Of a DNA stretch of 17,462 bases, positions 11,701 to 16,035 are shown piece after piece. The stretch comes from Spirochaetaceae bacterium. Its GTDB lineage: Bacteria; Spirochaetota; Spirochaetia; SZUA-6; Bin103. Under the pieces are notes generated by a model, which was not told the origin of the DNA, ran no database searches, and worked only from the letters and a program-made list of their open reading frames with translations. Location of the stretch: NCBI GenBank assembly GCA_028818385.1, contig JAPPNY010000079.1:1-17462 (forward strand). Reading direction: 5' to 3'. How positions within the stretch are numbered: position 1 is the first letter of the stretch; each line of letters starts with the position of its first letter. A program made the position numbers and the translations under genes.

Positions 11701-12759
11701 CATGGTCTCACTGCTGTCTTCCGCGAACTCCCAAGCGACACCATCTCGACTGCGAAGGACTGCCCCCTCCCGGCCGAGCGCGACGTAACGCTCGCCGCTC
11801 CAGGCGATGCTGCCGAGCAGATCCCACGTCATCCGCCCAGACCGTTCCCAGCGCTCCCCATCGCCGCTGTGCAGGATCGTTCCGCCCCCTCCCACGGCGA
11901 CGAAACGCACTCCGCTCCACACGACCTCCATGAGCGGCGTGCCGGCGGCCCCGTCGCTTGCGTGCGACCAGTCGATCCCGTCGCTGCTCCGCAGGATCAC
12001 CCCGTCATCGCCGACCGCAACGAAGCCTGCATCGCTCCAGGCAACGCTCTTCACGTCGGCCGACGTCGGCGCGTGCGCCGCCGCCCACCGGTCTCCGTCA
12101 CCGCTGTGCAGGATCGTTCCGCCGTTCCCCACGGCGACGAAATGCGAATCTCCCCACGCCACGCCGTTCAGCCTCTCGGTCGTGGGTCGGACGCTCGCCA
12201 GCTCCCAGCGATCGCCGTCGCGGCTGTGCACGACTGCGCCGTCCCATCCCACGGCGACGAACGCGTCGCCGCTCCAGACGACGCTCTGCAGGCTGCCGGA
12301 GGTCTCGACGTGACGCGCCCTCACCCAATGGTCGCCGTCGCTGCTGCGCACCACCGCGCCGCTCAGCCCGACCGCGACGAACTGCGTTCCACTCCAGGCA
12401 ACGCCTTCAAGCCACTGCGACGTGCCGCTACGAGTTGCGTTCTGCCACCGGTCACCGTCGCGGCTGTGCACGATCGTGCCGTACCAGCCGACCGCGACGA
12501 ATCGTCCCGCGCCCCACGCGACGTCGTTTCCGACGACGCCGGTACGACCGGTCGGCGACGTGAAGCCGCCGCCTTGTCGAACCACACGCCACTCCAACCC
12601 CGCGCCGGCGACGGGCGGAGTGTCCTGGACCGGCGCGATGTCTCCCGGCCCGCACTGAAGGACCGGTGCGCCCTGCGCTCCCCAGCAGGAGGCGACCATG
12701 ATCGCAGCAGCCAGCAGAGCCCGGCCGCCGATGCCTACGCTGCAATCCGGTCGCTTCAT
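2707..12759 (-). CDS. Giant exported multi-module beta-propeller repeat protein
   Basis: 3350 residues with no frameshift over 10 kb. The open frame extends 90 codons further upstream inside the sulfatase gene; ATG 12759 is chosen because it starts a signal peptide (M-K-R-P, then L-L-A-A-A-I-M-V near residues 15-22) and lies 4 nt after the sulfatase stop. V22-A-S-C25 fits a lipobox; alternatively signal peptidase I could cut after A-Q-G30. The rest is about 75 blades of roughly 40 residues: V-A-W-x-G-x-R-F-V-A-V-G, a turn, G-T-I-V-H-S-x-D-G-D-R-W, then a variable hairpin. This resembles the BNR/Asp-box and YCF48-like propeller repeats, but the Asp-box is one residue shorter (S-x-D-G-x-x-W). 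Six modules start at W57, W680, W1001, W1632, W2261 and W2847. No sialidase Arg triad, catalytic domain, C-terminal anchor or sorting signal was seen. A binding, adhesion or scaffold role is inference. It is third gene of the SDR-sulfatase operon. Confidence 0.88.
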   Translation of the reverse strand: MKRPDCSVGIGGRALLAAAIMVASCWGAQGAPVLQCGPGDIAPVQDTPPVAGAGLEWRVVRQGGGFTSPTGRTGVVGNDVAWGAGRFVAVGWYGTIVHSRDGDRWQNATRSGTSQWLEGVAWSGTQFVAVGLSGAVVRSSDGDHWVRARHVETSGSLQSVVWSGDAFVAVGWDGAVVHSRDGDRWELASVRPTTERLNGVAWGDSHFVAVGNGGTILHSGDGDRWAAAHAPTSADVKSVAWSDAGFVAVGDDGVILRSSDGIDWSHASDGAAGTPLMEVVWSGVRFVAVGGGGTILHSGDGERWERSGRMTWDLLGSIAWSGERYVALGREGAVLRSRDGVAWEFAEDSSETMPDLNAIASGDGRLVAVGNHTILHGRDDAWEEAGVDGVRGQFLGVAWGGDRFAAVGGSGMVHSRDGIRWRKAPDPSSSLLPFAVAWSGDGFVAVGWGDAIIRSSDGNRWEEVSGAATSSPMILFDVVCGGDRLVAVGSMLDDGLHVASVIVHSTDGDRWERASYPPDSDSLAGVAWNGVRFVAVGAGAFYSSDGDRWEEARAVPEFSYLAGVTWGGGRFVAVGEGGVIMQSADGDTWERAADSATVRLSDVIWDGSRFVAIGDNGTVVVSRPEPVGDAAPESGESIAETDRAEPDGETAPAPAPAETQSAAVPAKALVPDRTKPVAGWRLVRSGGTFTTSRSSDPVALNDVAWNGERYVAVGDEGTILHGTDGELWREARASSAWDALRSVAWNGERFAAVGGGAIVHSRNGHRWQQASSTVEAYELNAVTAGDGRFVAVGGRGAVLYSSDGHRWTEASDSATSDTLAGVAWSGERYVAVGWDGAIVHSPDGDRWTGAAATATARVSGLEAIAWNGERFVAVGFETILHSADGDRWQEASDGAAAAGLYLSDIAWGGDRFVAVGTGGATLSSSDGDRWERLEHGEAADAFFGVAWAGDRFLAVGKNATIAAGPYEAENLPKGVPPRLDHAEADAFSDDPEAASADGTAWKLVRRGGGFTSPRGSTGVGLAAVSWSGTRAVAVGRDGAIVHSDDGDRWESASDTATIRQLSGVAWSRDRFVAVGNFGTIVHSRDGDRWDQASESATTEWLRGVAWGDGRFVAVGWNGAIVHSRDGDRWEPARETATAEWLYGVAAGGGRFVAVGQDGTIVHSTDGDRWESASESGTTYALVAVAWSGDRFVAVGNFGTIVHSRDGDRWERAGDSRAWYDAAFRIVEGAGLTWSGDRFVAVGADGTIVSSDDGDRWRNVGSGATSEGLSGVVWTGTRYLAVGDHGAIVHSRDGDRWEAAPGSAADDILPALDGVVWGGDRFVAVGDDGAIVHSRDGEVWREARRTATSEALSDVAWSGRRFVAVGWTGTIVDSVDGDRWLEARHCAGEAPRRGLADVAWGGDRFVAVGPGGVIVHSGGDDCWEEAHDSATGEDLTGVAWDGERFLAVGWHGAIVHSRDGDLWESAGGAEAWGSETFYDVAWGDGRFVAVGWSTGHSRDGDHWNLASDDDRWIGSLAIAWSGTRFVAVGGDGEIMLSVDGDRWDQASHQVTADYLHGVASNATRIVAVGWNGTIVAGPNPDPDTREFDLRSSFDEASPESAETAGETGSVGATAPATDLADTHGAGAAGAMEWKLVRRGGGFTAPTGATAVSLRAVAGSGDRFVAVGEGGVIVHSTDGDRWHQASGAVEPPRRYDSLDAVAWGGGRFVAVGWGATLHSTDGDHWQTARMHPDVGLKGVTWIDERFVGVGSAGTIVHSTDGERWHAVSDSATSEGLVSVAWSGDRFVAVGNRGTIVHSGDGDRWQQAAEPATSDWLEGVAWGGERFVAVGEGGVIVHSRDGDRWESARDSGSQFPVEWFTGVAWNGERFVAVGRYGTIAHSTDGHRWNAVSDGVDYDLRGVTWSGDRFVAVGQEGVIAHSRGGERWQEATGSGAPSVFPQLQDVTWDGARFVAVGDDGEIVHSHDGERWQEASESVTSAWLDGVASNGTRIVAVGSNRTIVHSSDGDRWEQVGQTAASDAISDVVWGGDRFVAVGWYDTIVYSSDGVRWEEATDSAISDSLRDIAWNGERFVAVGGSGAVDDRVRIVRSDDGDRWEEASVIGGDALPRQFNGVAWGGGRFVAVGNGPTVYSDDGDRWELASNKGARQLWSVAADGERFVAVGSNGAIVVSGDGDRWDAVDHGLSVDWLTDVAAGAGRFVAVGHNGTVLVGLPFDVATPEPEPAAEPESFAAKPYVDGCAVSANAAGLSETAAAASDATADGAWRLVRRSGGFVSPKGTTAVSLHAVAFGRGIHVAVGEDGTIVHSADGDRWQEAADNPAPETLTGVVCGGGRFVAVGKQGSILFSSDGDRWDKARNIGAPRWNSQFNGVTWGDGVFVAVGQSGRIVFSEDGDRWSHAGDSATEAGLSGVARGGGHFVAVGEEGTVVRSSDGDHWAPASDTATSAGLQDVAWDGDRFVAVGADGTIMHSSDGDRWTPASSGVDSTLLDTVAWSGERFVAIGGDTIVYSDDGRHWQQADRVPPGSLQDVVWSGTRFVAVGLDGVILHSGHGVVWEVALDSAAADVLPELFSVARGERLVAVGADGTILHSSDGELWQEAREHAARGTLGAVAWGGGRFVAVGWHAPVLHSDNGIRWRPAADDADTHGLAAVAWGAERFVAVGDGGTIMHSSDGNRWARAGDSATAATLRGVASSGERFVAVGDQGVIVHSGDGDVWETASGTAHPSRLGLQDVAWNGERFVAVGFGTIVHSADGDRWDEASDDRVAEFLILLGVAWDGERFVAVGNEGSILYSEDGDRWRRSPDSATGDLLRDVTSAGGVVYAVGSNGTIVAGRPRDEAEAEDGDAVRIPWRAVRQGGGFASPAGTIAVSLESVAWGDGTFVAVGEDGTIVHSDDADHWQEANVAVTMSSLRDVTWGNGVFVAVGINGAIVHSSDGDRWEQASDSATSAWLDGVAWNGERFVAVGSHGAIVHSLDGSRWQEASDSATSGQLSSVAWNGQRFVAVTRGGAIVHSRDGDRWQPAPEVRADPAVERGLRGVASDGERFVAVGTGSLIILSGDGVRWDLPERNAAADVLHDLNDVVWSDGRFTAVGAGGTVMQSRDAAHWEVTGAGATEVPLTGVASNGERFVAAGGYFSTVFHSADGSDWQPAGDIDGNTWAVDVVWSGKRFVAVGWNGPSVHSIDGDRWQAASDAVRGRFRGVVWGGGRFVAVGVDAMRLGGVIAHSTDGDRWMEARSAASAAPGIRGNFLSGVAWNGERFVAVGQRGVIMHSADGDRWVDARDSGVAAGHQVLRGVTWTGERFVAVGEFGTIVHSRDGDRWQASESPVREHLFAVAAHAGRIVAVGRNGTIVVSP
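2710..4221 (-). repeat. Propeller module 6, 12 blades
   Basis: Residues 2847-3350. It opens with W-R-A-V-R-Q-G-G-G-F, has 11 complete blades and a closing blade (N-G-T-I-V-V-S-P) that is also the protein's C-terminus. Twelve blades, not 14, were counted twice; blades 7 and 9 carry inserts. Confidence 0.72.
4273..5979 (-). repeat. Propeller module 5, 14 blades
   Basis: Residues 2261-2829. It opens with W-R-L-V-R-R-S-G-G-F and has 13 complete blades plus a closing blade (N-G-T-I-V-A-G). The first blade is atypical (V-A-F-G-R-G-I-H-V-A-V-G). The following linker is the shortest, about 17 residues and acidic. Confidence 0.75.
6136..7866 (-). repeat. Propeller module 4, 14 blades
   Basis: Residues 1632-2208. 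It opens with W-K-L-V-R-R-G-G-G-F and has 13 complete blades plus a closing blade (N-G-T-V-L-V-G). Blade 11 has an insert of about seven residues (D-D-R-V-R region) in the turn before I-V-R-S. A linker of about 52 residues with one Cys follows. Confidence 0.75.
8032..9759 (-). repeat. Propeller module 3, 14 blades
   Basis: Residues 1001-1576. It opens with W-K-L-V-R-R-G-G-G-F, then 13 complete blades and a closing blade (N-G-T-I-V-A-G). Blades 2-4 are the most regular of the protein. Blade 5 carries a long insert before blade 6 and blade 12 has a shortened V-G to H-S turn. A linker of about 55 residues follows. Confidence 0.75.
9868..10722 (-). repeat. Propeller module 2, 7 blades
   Basis: Residues 680-964. 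It opens with W-R-L-V-R-S-G-G-T-F and has six complete blades plus one closing blade (N-A-T-I-A-A-G). This is the only single seven-blade module, half the size of most others. An acidic linker of about 36 residues follows. Confidence 0.75.
10894..12591 (-). repeat. Propeller module 1, 14 blades
   Basis: Residues 57-622 of the giant protein. It opens with W-R-V-V-R-Q-G-G-G-F, followed by 13 complete blades and a final blade ending V-V-V-S without the D-G-x-x-W half. Blades 8, 9, 11 and 12 vary most in length; blade 11 has a long loop between V-G and V-I-V-H-S. A Pro/Ala/Glu-rich linker of about 57 residues follows. Confidence 0.75.
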
Positions 12760-12763
12760 ACCG

Positions 12764-14275
12764 TCAGAACAGCGGTCGTTCTCCCGGACGGCTGGCGGAG
12801 CGGATAAGGGCGACCCGGTCCTGGTGGGCGCGCACCTGCGCGTCGACGGCGTCCGGGTCCCAGCGGGCGAGCAGGGCGTCGCGCATCTCGGTCTCGATGT
12901 CCGCGACGTCCGGGTCGCCGGCGCGGTTGTGGAACTCGCCCGGATCCTGCAGAAGGTCGTAGAGCTCCGCCTCGGGATCGTCCCCGCCGGACAGGCAGAG
13001 CTTCCAACGGCCGCGGCGCAGCATGGCACGCGGGCGGTCGGTGCCGTGCGCCGTGTGCTCGGCGAACGCCTCGTCTGGCCAGGCGCGGATCGCCTCGGCC
13101 GAGCCGTCGATCAGGCCGGCGAGGCTGCGGCCGTCCAGCTCCAGCCCCGGTCCGGCCGCCCCGGCGGCGTCCACCAGCGTGGCGGTCACGTCGACCAGGG
13201 ACGTGCACGCGGGGATCCTCTCGCCTGCCACGCCGCGCCCCGGCCAGCGGATCTGCAGCGGCACGCGGGCCGACTGCTCGTAGAACGACATCTTGCGCCA
13301 GAGCCCGTGTTCGCCGAGCAGCTCGCCGTGGTCGCTGGTGTGCACGACGATGGTATTGTCGGCCAGCCCGGTCCGGTCCAGGACGTCGAGCAGCGCTTCG
13401 AGCTTGCTGTCTGCGTAGCTCACCAGCCCGTAGTAGGCGGCGCGCGCGCGGCGCACCTGGTCGTCGGTGTGCCCGTGGAAACCGAACGCGCGGCGCAGCC
13501 GTTGCGATGCCGGAGACAGCTCCTGCGGGTGGCCCGGCGGCAGCTCGGGAAGGTCGGCGTGCTCGGGGAAGTACTGCGAGAAGAACGGCTCCGGCACCAC
13601 GAACGGGTAGTGCGGTGCGATCAGGCCGACGCACAGGGCGAACGGCGCATCGGCGCCCTCGCGCGTGTGCAGGAACTCGATCGCGCGCTCCACGGCGAGG
13701 TCGTCCGCCTCGATCTCCGGGGTCGTGCCGGGGCCGGTTTCCACCGGCTGCTCCATGGGAGCATCGGCGTCGACCTCCGCTCCGAAGCGGCGGCCGTGCT
13801 CGGGCACCCGCGACCCGGTGCGCGTCACTCCGGACCAGGGCTCGGCCGCCTCGGGGACGCCTTCCGCCCACCGGTACACCGGATGCACGAGATCGGCGTG
13901 CAGGTCGACAGCGAGCTGGCGCTCGAAGCCGTGCAGCCGGTCCGGGCCGATCAGGTGCATCTTCCCGGACAGCACTGCCTCGTAGCCCTGCGCGCGCAGC
14001 AGGTAGGGCCACGTGACCGCGTCCACGGGCAGCGCCGTGGAGTTGTCCCAGCCGCCGCAGCGGTGGGTGTAGCGGCCGGTCATGAACGACAGCCGCGACG
14101 GCACGCACAGCGGATTGTTGCAGTAGGCGGCGTCGAAGGTGACGCCCTCGCACGCCAGCCGGTCCATGCCCGGCGTGGCGATGAAGGGATGGCCGTAGGT
14201 GCCGGCGAACTGCGCCGCGTGCTCGTCGGTCATGAGGACCAGGATGTTCGGCCGCCCGCCGTTGCGGTCGCTCAC
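12764..14275 (-). CDS. Choline-sulfatase-like type I sulfatase
   Basis: 503 residues, hydrolysing a sulfate ester. The formylglycine motif is C57-V-P-S-R61, followed by the family's M-T-G-R. Metal-site features are present: D17 in L-M-T-D-E-H, K105-M-H107 in S-G-K-M-H-L, and D315-H316-G in S-D-H-G-E. The stretch G-K-M-H-L-x-G-P-D-R-L-H-G-F-E-R closely resembles choline sulfatase (BetC), and N-N-P-L-C-V-P-S-R matches its active-site context. Other sulfatase substrates are not excluded. There is no signal peptide, so a cytoplasmic enzyme is likely, as in BetC; a type I formylglycine-generating enzyme would be needed and is not in this window. The GTG start at 14275 overlaps the SDR stop as GTGA, with GGAGG at 14282-14286 six bases upstream. 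The stop is 4 nt before the giant gene's ATG. The C-terminal D-P-x-E-x-x-N-R is typical of the family. Confidence 0.9.
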   Translation of the reverse strand: MSDRNGGRPNILVLMTDEHAAQFAGTYGHPFIATPGMDRLACEGVTFDAAYCNNPLCVPSRLSFMTGRYTHRCGGWDNSTALPVDAVTWPYLLRAQGYEAVLSGKMHLIGPDRLHGFERQLAVDLHADLVHPVYRWAEGVPEAAEPWSGVTRTGSRVPEHGRRFGAEVDADAPMEQPVETGPGTTPEIEADDLAVERAIEFLHTREGADAPFALCVGLIAPHYPFVVPEPFFSQYFPEHADLPELPPGHPQELSPASQRLRRAFGFHGHTDDQVRRARAAYYGLVSYADSKLEALLDVLDRTGLADNTIVVHTSDHGELLGEHGLWRKMSFYEQSARVPLQIRWPGRGVAGERIPACTSLVDVTATLVDAAGAAGPGLELDGRSLAGLIDGSAEAIRAWPDEAFAEHTAHGTDRPRAMLRRGRWKLCLSGGDDPEAELYDLLQDPGEFHNRAGDPDVADIETEMRDALLARWDPDAVDAQVRAHQDRVALIRSASRPGERPLF

Positions 14276-15009
14276 GGCTTGCCTCCGGCCACGCGGACGT
14301 TCGCGCAGGCGACGTAGCTCGCCGCCGGGGACAACAGCCAGACGATCGCCTCGGCCACCTCTTCCGGCTCGCCCGCGCGGCGGGCCGGCACGACCTGCGC
14401 TCCCCGCTCCAGAGCGCCCGGATGGGGCATGGCCGTGCGGATGGGGCCGGGGCTCACGGTGTTGACGCGTACGCCCTCGGCCATCACCTCCTGCGCCAGG
14501 CCGATGCCGAAGCTGGTCACGGCTCCCTTGGTGGCCGCATAGTGGACCGCGACCCCGGGCTCGCCGACGTATGAGGCTCCCGAGGAGACGTTCACGATCG
14601 CGCCCCCCGTGCCACCGTGCTCGGTCGACATGCGCCGCAGCGCCTGCTGGGTGCAGTGCACGACGCCCATCACGTTGACCTGCAGCAGCCGCTCCATGTC
14701 CGCGGGATCCAGGTCGATCACGCGGGTGCTCGGCCCTATCATGGCGGCGTTGTTGACCAGCGCCGTGACCGGGCCGAGCTCGCCGTCCACGGTGGCGAAC
14801 ATCGCGGCCACCTCGTCGGGACGGCCGACGTCGGCGTAGACGGCGATGGCGCGTCCGCCGGCGGCCTCGATCTCCGCGCACAGTGCGCGCGCCGGCTCGG
14901 GCTCGGTACGATAGTTCACGCACACGCGGTAGCCGCGTGCGCCCAGCAGGCGCGCGGTCGCGGCGCCGATCCCGCGGCTGGCTCCGGTTACGATGGCGAC
15001 GTCGGCCAC
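14272..15009 (-). CDS. Short-chain dehydrogenase/reductase (SDR) family oxidoreductase
   Basis: 245 residues, the normal length of classical SDRs. It has a Rossmann fold with T8-G-A-S-R-G-I-G15, D60-V61 after the third strand, N86-N-A-A89, a serine in V141-S-S-G, and the catalytic pair Y157-x-x-x-K161. The R34 region after the second strand (N-Y-R-T) suggests NADP(H), as in FabG-like reductases. P187-G-P-I-R-T is the usual substrate-loop start. The start is GTG 15009, placed by GGAGG at 15018-15022 with an 8-nt gap; the longer open frame upstream lacks SDR similarity. It is first gene of the minus-strand operon and overlaps the sulfatase by 4 nt. Substrate unknown: 3-oxoacyl-ACP, a sugar or a sulfated-compound breakdown product are all possible. 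A decayed partial copy lies at 16036-16223. Confidence 0.9.
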   Translation of the reverse strand: MADVAIVTGASRGIGAATARLLGARGYRVCVNYRTEPEPARALCAEIEAAGGRAIAVYADVGRPDEVAAMFATVDGELGPVTALVNNAAMIGPSTRVIDLDPADMERLLQVNVMGVVHCTQQALRRMSTEHGGTGGAIVNVSSGASYVGEPGVAVHYAATKGAVTSFGIGLAQEVMAEGVRVNTVSPGPIRTAMPHPGALERGAQVVPARRAGEPEEVAEAIVWLLSPAASYVACANVRVAGGKP

Positions 15010-15017
15010 GCTGCAAA

Positions 15018-15023
15018 CCTCCC
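15018..15023 (-). promoter_or_regulatory. Ribosome-binding site fixing the SDR GTG start
   Basis: Minus-strand GGGAGG at 15018-15023, 8 nt before GTG 15009. It supports the GTG over longer open-frame starts further upstream. A degraded match remains beside the decayed SDR copy at 16225-16239. Confidence 0.6.
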
Positions 15024-15051
15024 GCCCGGTGGTGCTCCACCAGGTGATCCG

Positions 15052-15080
15052 AGCATAGCGCGCGCCGATTGCGGTGTCGT
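15052..15080 (-). promoter_or_regulatory. Candidate promoter of the SDR-sulfatase-propeller operon
   Basis: On the minus strand, ACGACA (15075-15080, four of six matches to TTGACA) is followed after exactly 17 nt by TATGCT (15052-15057, four of six to TATAAT). Transcription would start near 15045, leaving a leader of about 35 nt that contains the GGGAGG site of the SDR gene. It is the only such pair noticed in this stretch. Confidence 0.4.
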
Positions 15081-15131
15081 GGCACGGATGCTCCGTGCGC
15101 CAGCCGGACGCCTGTCCTGGACGCCGCACTC

Positions 15132-15147
15132 ACTTCGACGCCGAAGT
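15132..15147. repeat. Perfect 6-4-6 palindromic hairpin in the SDR/bcp divergent region
   Basis: ACTTCG, a four-base ACGC loop, CGAAGT. It lies between the divergent SDR and bcp promoters, where an operator would sit. The same 15 bases recur at 16244-16258 in the equivalent place of the second, decayed locus, and again inverted at 16284-16298. No T-run follows, so it is not an obvious intrinsic terminator. Confidence 0.5.
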
Positions 15148-15174
15148 TCGCGACGGGCCTTGCCGTTCACGAGC

Positions 15175-15209
15175 TTTCGGTAACGGTCCTCCGCCGATAG
15201 ACTCTGCCC
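15175..15209 (+). promoter_or_regulatory. Candidate leaderless-type bcp promoter
   Basis: TAGACT at 15198-15203 sits 6 nt before the bcp ATG, so a normal start point would fall at or beside the ATG. A weak TTTCGG (15175-15180) lies 17 nt upstream. No Shine-Dalgarno sequence precedes this ATG, unlike most genes in the window. GATAGACTCT is identical in front of the second bcp copy. Confidence 0.4.
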
Positions 15210-15662
15210 ATGGGTGTCGCGGTCAACCAGAGCGCTCCTGACTTCGTCCTGCCCGGTGCGGACGGCACCCCTCTGCAACTCAGCTCGCTGCGCGGTCGCA
15301 AAGTGGTGCTGTTCTTCTACCCGCGCAACAACACGCGGGGATGCACCGCGGAGGCGTGCGCATTCCGCGACGCGTACGAGGAGCTGACGACCGCCGGAGC
15401 CGAGGTGGTGGGTATCAGCAGCGATTCGGTGGAGTCTCACCGGGGGTTCGCCGCGAGCCGGGAACTGCCGTTCCCGATCGTGAGCGACCGGGACGGCTCG
15501 GTGCGGCGCCTCTACGGGGCGAGCTCGACCCTGCTGTTCGGCACGACGGGCCGGGTAACGTACCTCATCGATGAGGAGGGCGTCGTGCGCGACCTGTTCT
15601 CATCGGTGTTCCGTCCTTTGGAGCACGTGCGGCGCGCCCGCGCCTGGGTCGAGAACGCTTAA
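15210..15662 (+). CDS. bcp: Peroxiredoxin, Bcp/PrxQ type
   Basis: 150 residues, the normal length of Bcp (thiol-dependent hydroperoxide reductase, cytoplasmic). The peroxidatic site is P38-x-x-x-T42-x-x-C45 within F-Y-P-R-N-N-T-R-G-C. C50, five residues on, matches the resolving Cys of atypical two-Cys Bcp (C45/C50 in E. coli). A-P-D-F near residue 9, L-R-G-R-K-V-V-L-F-F-Y-P and the late R115 in G-R-V-T-Y-L-I-D (likely the active-site Arg) complete the fold. The ATG at 15210 aligns with the start of the decayed copy; there is no Shine-Dalgarno site, and a TAGACT -10 lies 6 nt upstream. It is divergent from the SDR operon, and its TAA stop interlocks with that of the convergent DUF433 gene. 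It would draw on thioredoxin, not encoded here. Confidence 0.92.
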   Translation: MGVAVNQSAPDFVLPGADGTPLQLSSLRGRKVVLFFYPRNNTRGCTAEACAFRDAYEELTTAGAEVVGISSDSVESHRGFAASRELPFPIVSDRDGSVRRLYGASSTLLFGTTGRVTYLIDEEGVVRDLFSSVFRPLEHVRRARAWVENA

Positions 15663-15952
15663 TGACCGGGCACGGCCCGCCGCAGGAAGACCGAGGTCGC
15701 CGCCGATCGCCGTGCGTCCGGGCCGGCGCCATCGTGGCGGCGTGACAACTCGGCACCCGCCGCCCGCAGAACCGCTTCCGCGGCTCGCCTGTCGATGCGG
15801 AACTCTTCCACGAACTCGTCGAGAGGCACGCCGTCCGCGAGCCAGTCGAAGAGATGTTGCACCGGGAGTCGGCTTCCGCGGAAACACGGCGCCCCGCTCA
15901 TCCGGTCGGGATCGACCCAAACTGCCTCTTCCATCGTCATTTCGGCTCTCAT
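15659..15952 (-). CDS. DUF433 domain protein (antitoxin-like)
   Basis: 97 residues. Residues 13-65 follow the DUF433 pattern: V-D-P-D-R-M-S-G-A-P-C-F-R-G-S-R-L-P-V, then the helix L-F-D-W-L-A-D-G-V-P-L-D-E-F and the F-R-I-D-R-R-A-A-E-A-V-L-R-A helix. DUF433 proteins are small helix-turn-helix-like antitoxins, normally paired with a DUF5615/PIN-like toxin. ATG 15952 is chosen for its GGAGG at 15962-15966 (9-nt gap); M codons at 15940 and 15934 are alternatives. The open frame continues upstream into the tail of the decayed SDR copy, which is an accident of that copy losing its stop. No toxin gene follows: the next gene, bcp, is convergent and overlaps by 3 bp. The Arg/Ala-rich C-terminal 30 residues match nothing recognised. 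Confidence 0.72.
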   Translation of the reverse strand: MRAEMTMEEAVWVDPDRMSGAPCFRGSRLPVQHLFDWLADGVPLDEFVEEFRIDRRAAEAVLRAAGAELSRRHDGAGPDARRSAATSVFLRRAVPGH

Positions 15953-15961
15953 CGTCTGGTG

Positions 15962-15985
15962 CCTCCGGTCGCAAGCACGAGTATA
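15962..15985 (-). promoter_or_regulatory. Candidate -10 and ribosome-binding site for the DUF433 gene
   Basis: Minus-strand TATACT (15980-15985, five of six to TATAAT) would place a start near 15973, followed by GGAGG at 15962-15966 and ATG at 15952. No good -35 was found at the expected distance. Confidence 0.4.
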
Positions 15986-16035
15986 CCCGGCTCCCGTTGC
16001 ATCCCGCTCGGTGACAGGGCCGGGCAGCCGATTCG

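Noticed and set aside
2707..12759. Sialidase function from BNR-like repeats
   Set aside because: No F-R-I-P motif, Arg triad or nucleophilic Tyr arrangement was seen; the Asp-box is only a fold element and is one residue shorter than usual.
2707..12759. CRISPR array or tandem DNA repeat on the basis of regular 120-bp spacing
   Set aside because: The period equals the protein blade, lengths vary by whole codons, and conservation follows amino acids; there are no uniform repeats with unique spacers.
12760..13029. Extension of the giant gene 90 codons upstream to 13029
   Set aside because: The extra stretch lies inside the sulfatase coding region, is Arg/Pro/Ser-rich out-of-frame sequence, and would hide the signal peptide that begins at 12759.
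15132..15147. Intrinsic terminator
   Set aside because: The hairpin has no following T-run on either strand and lies between divergent starts, not after a gene.
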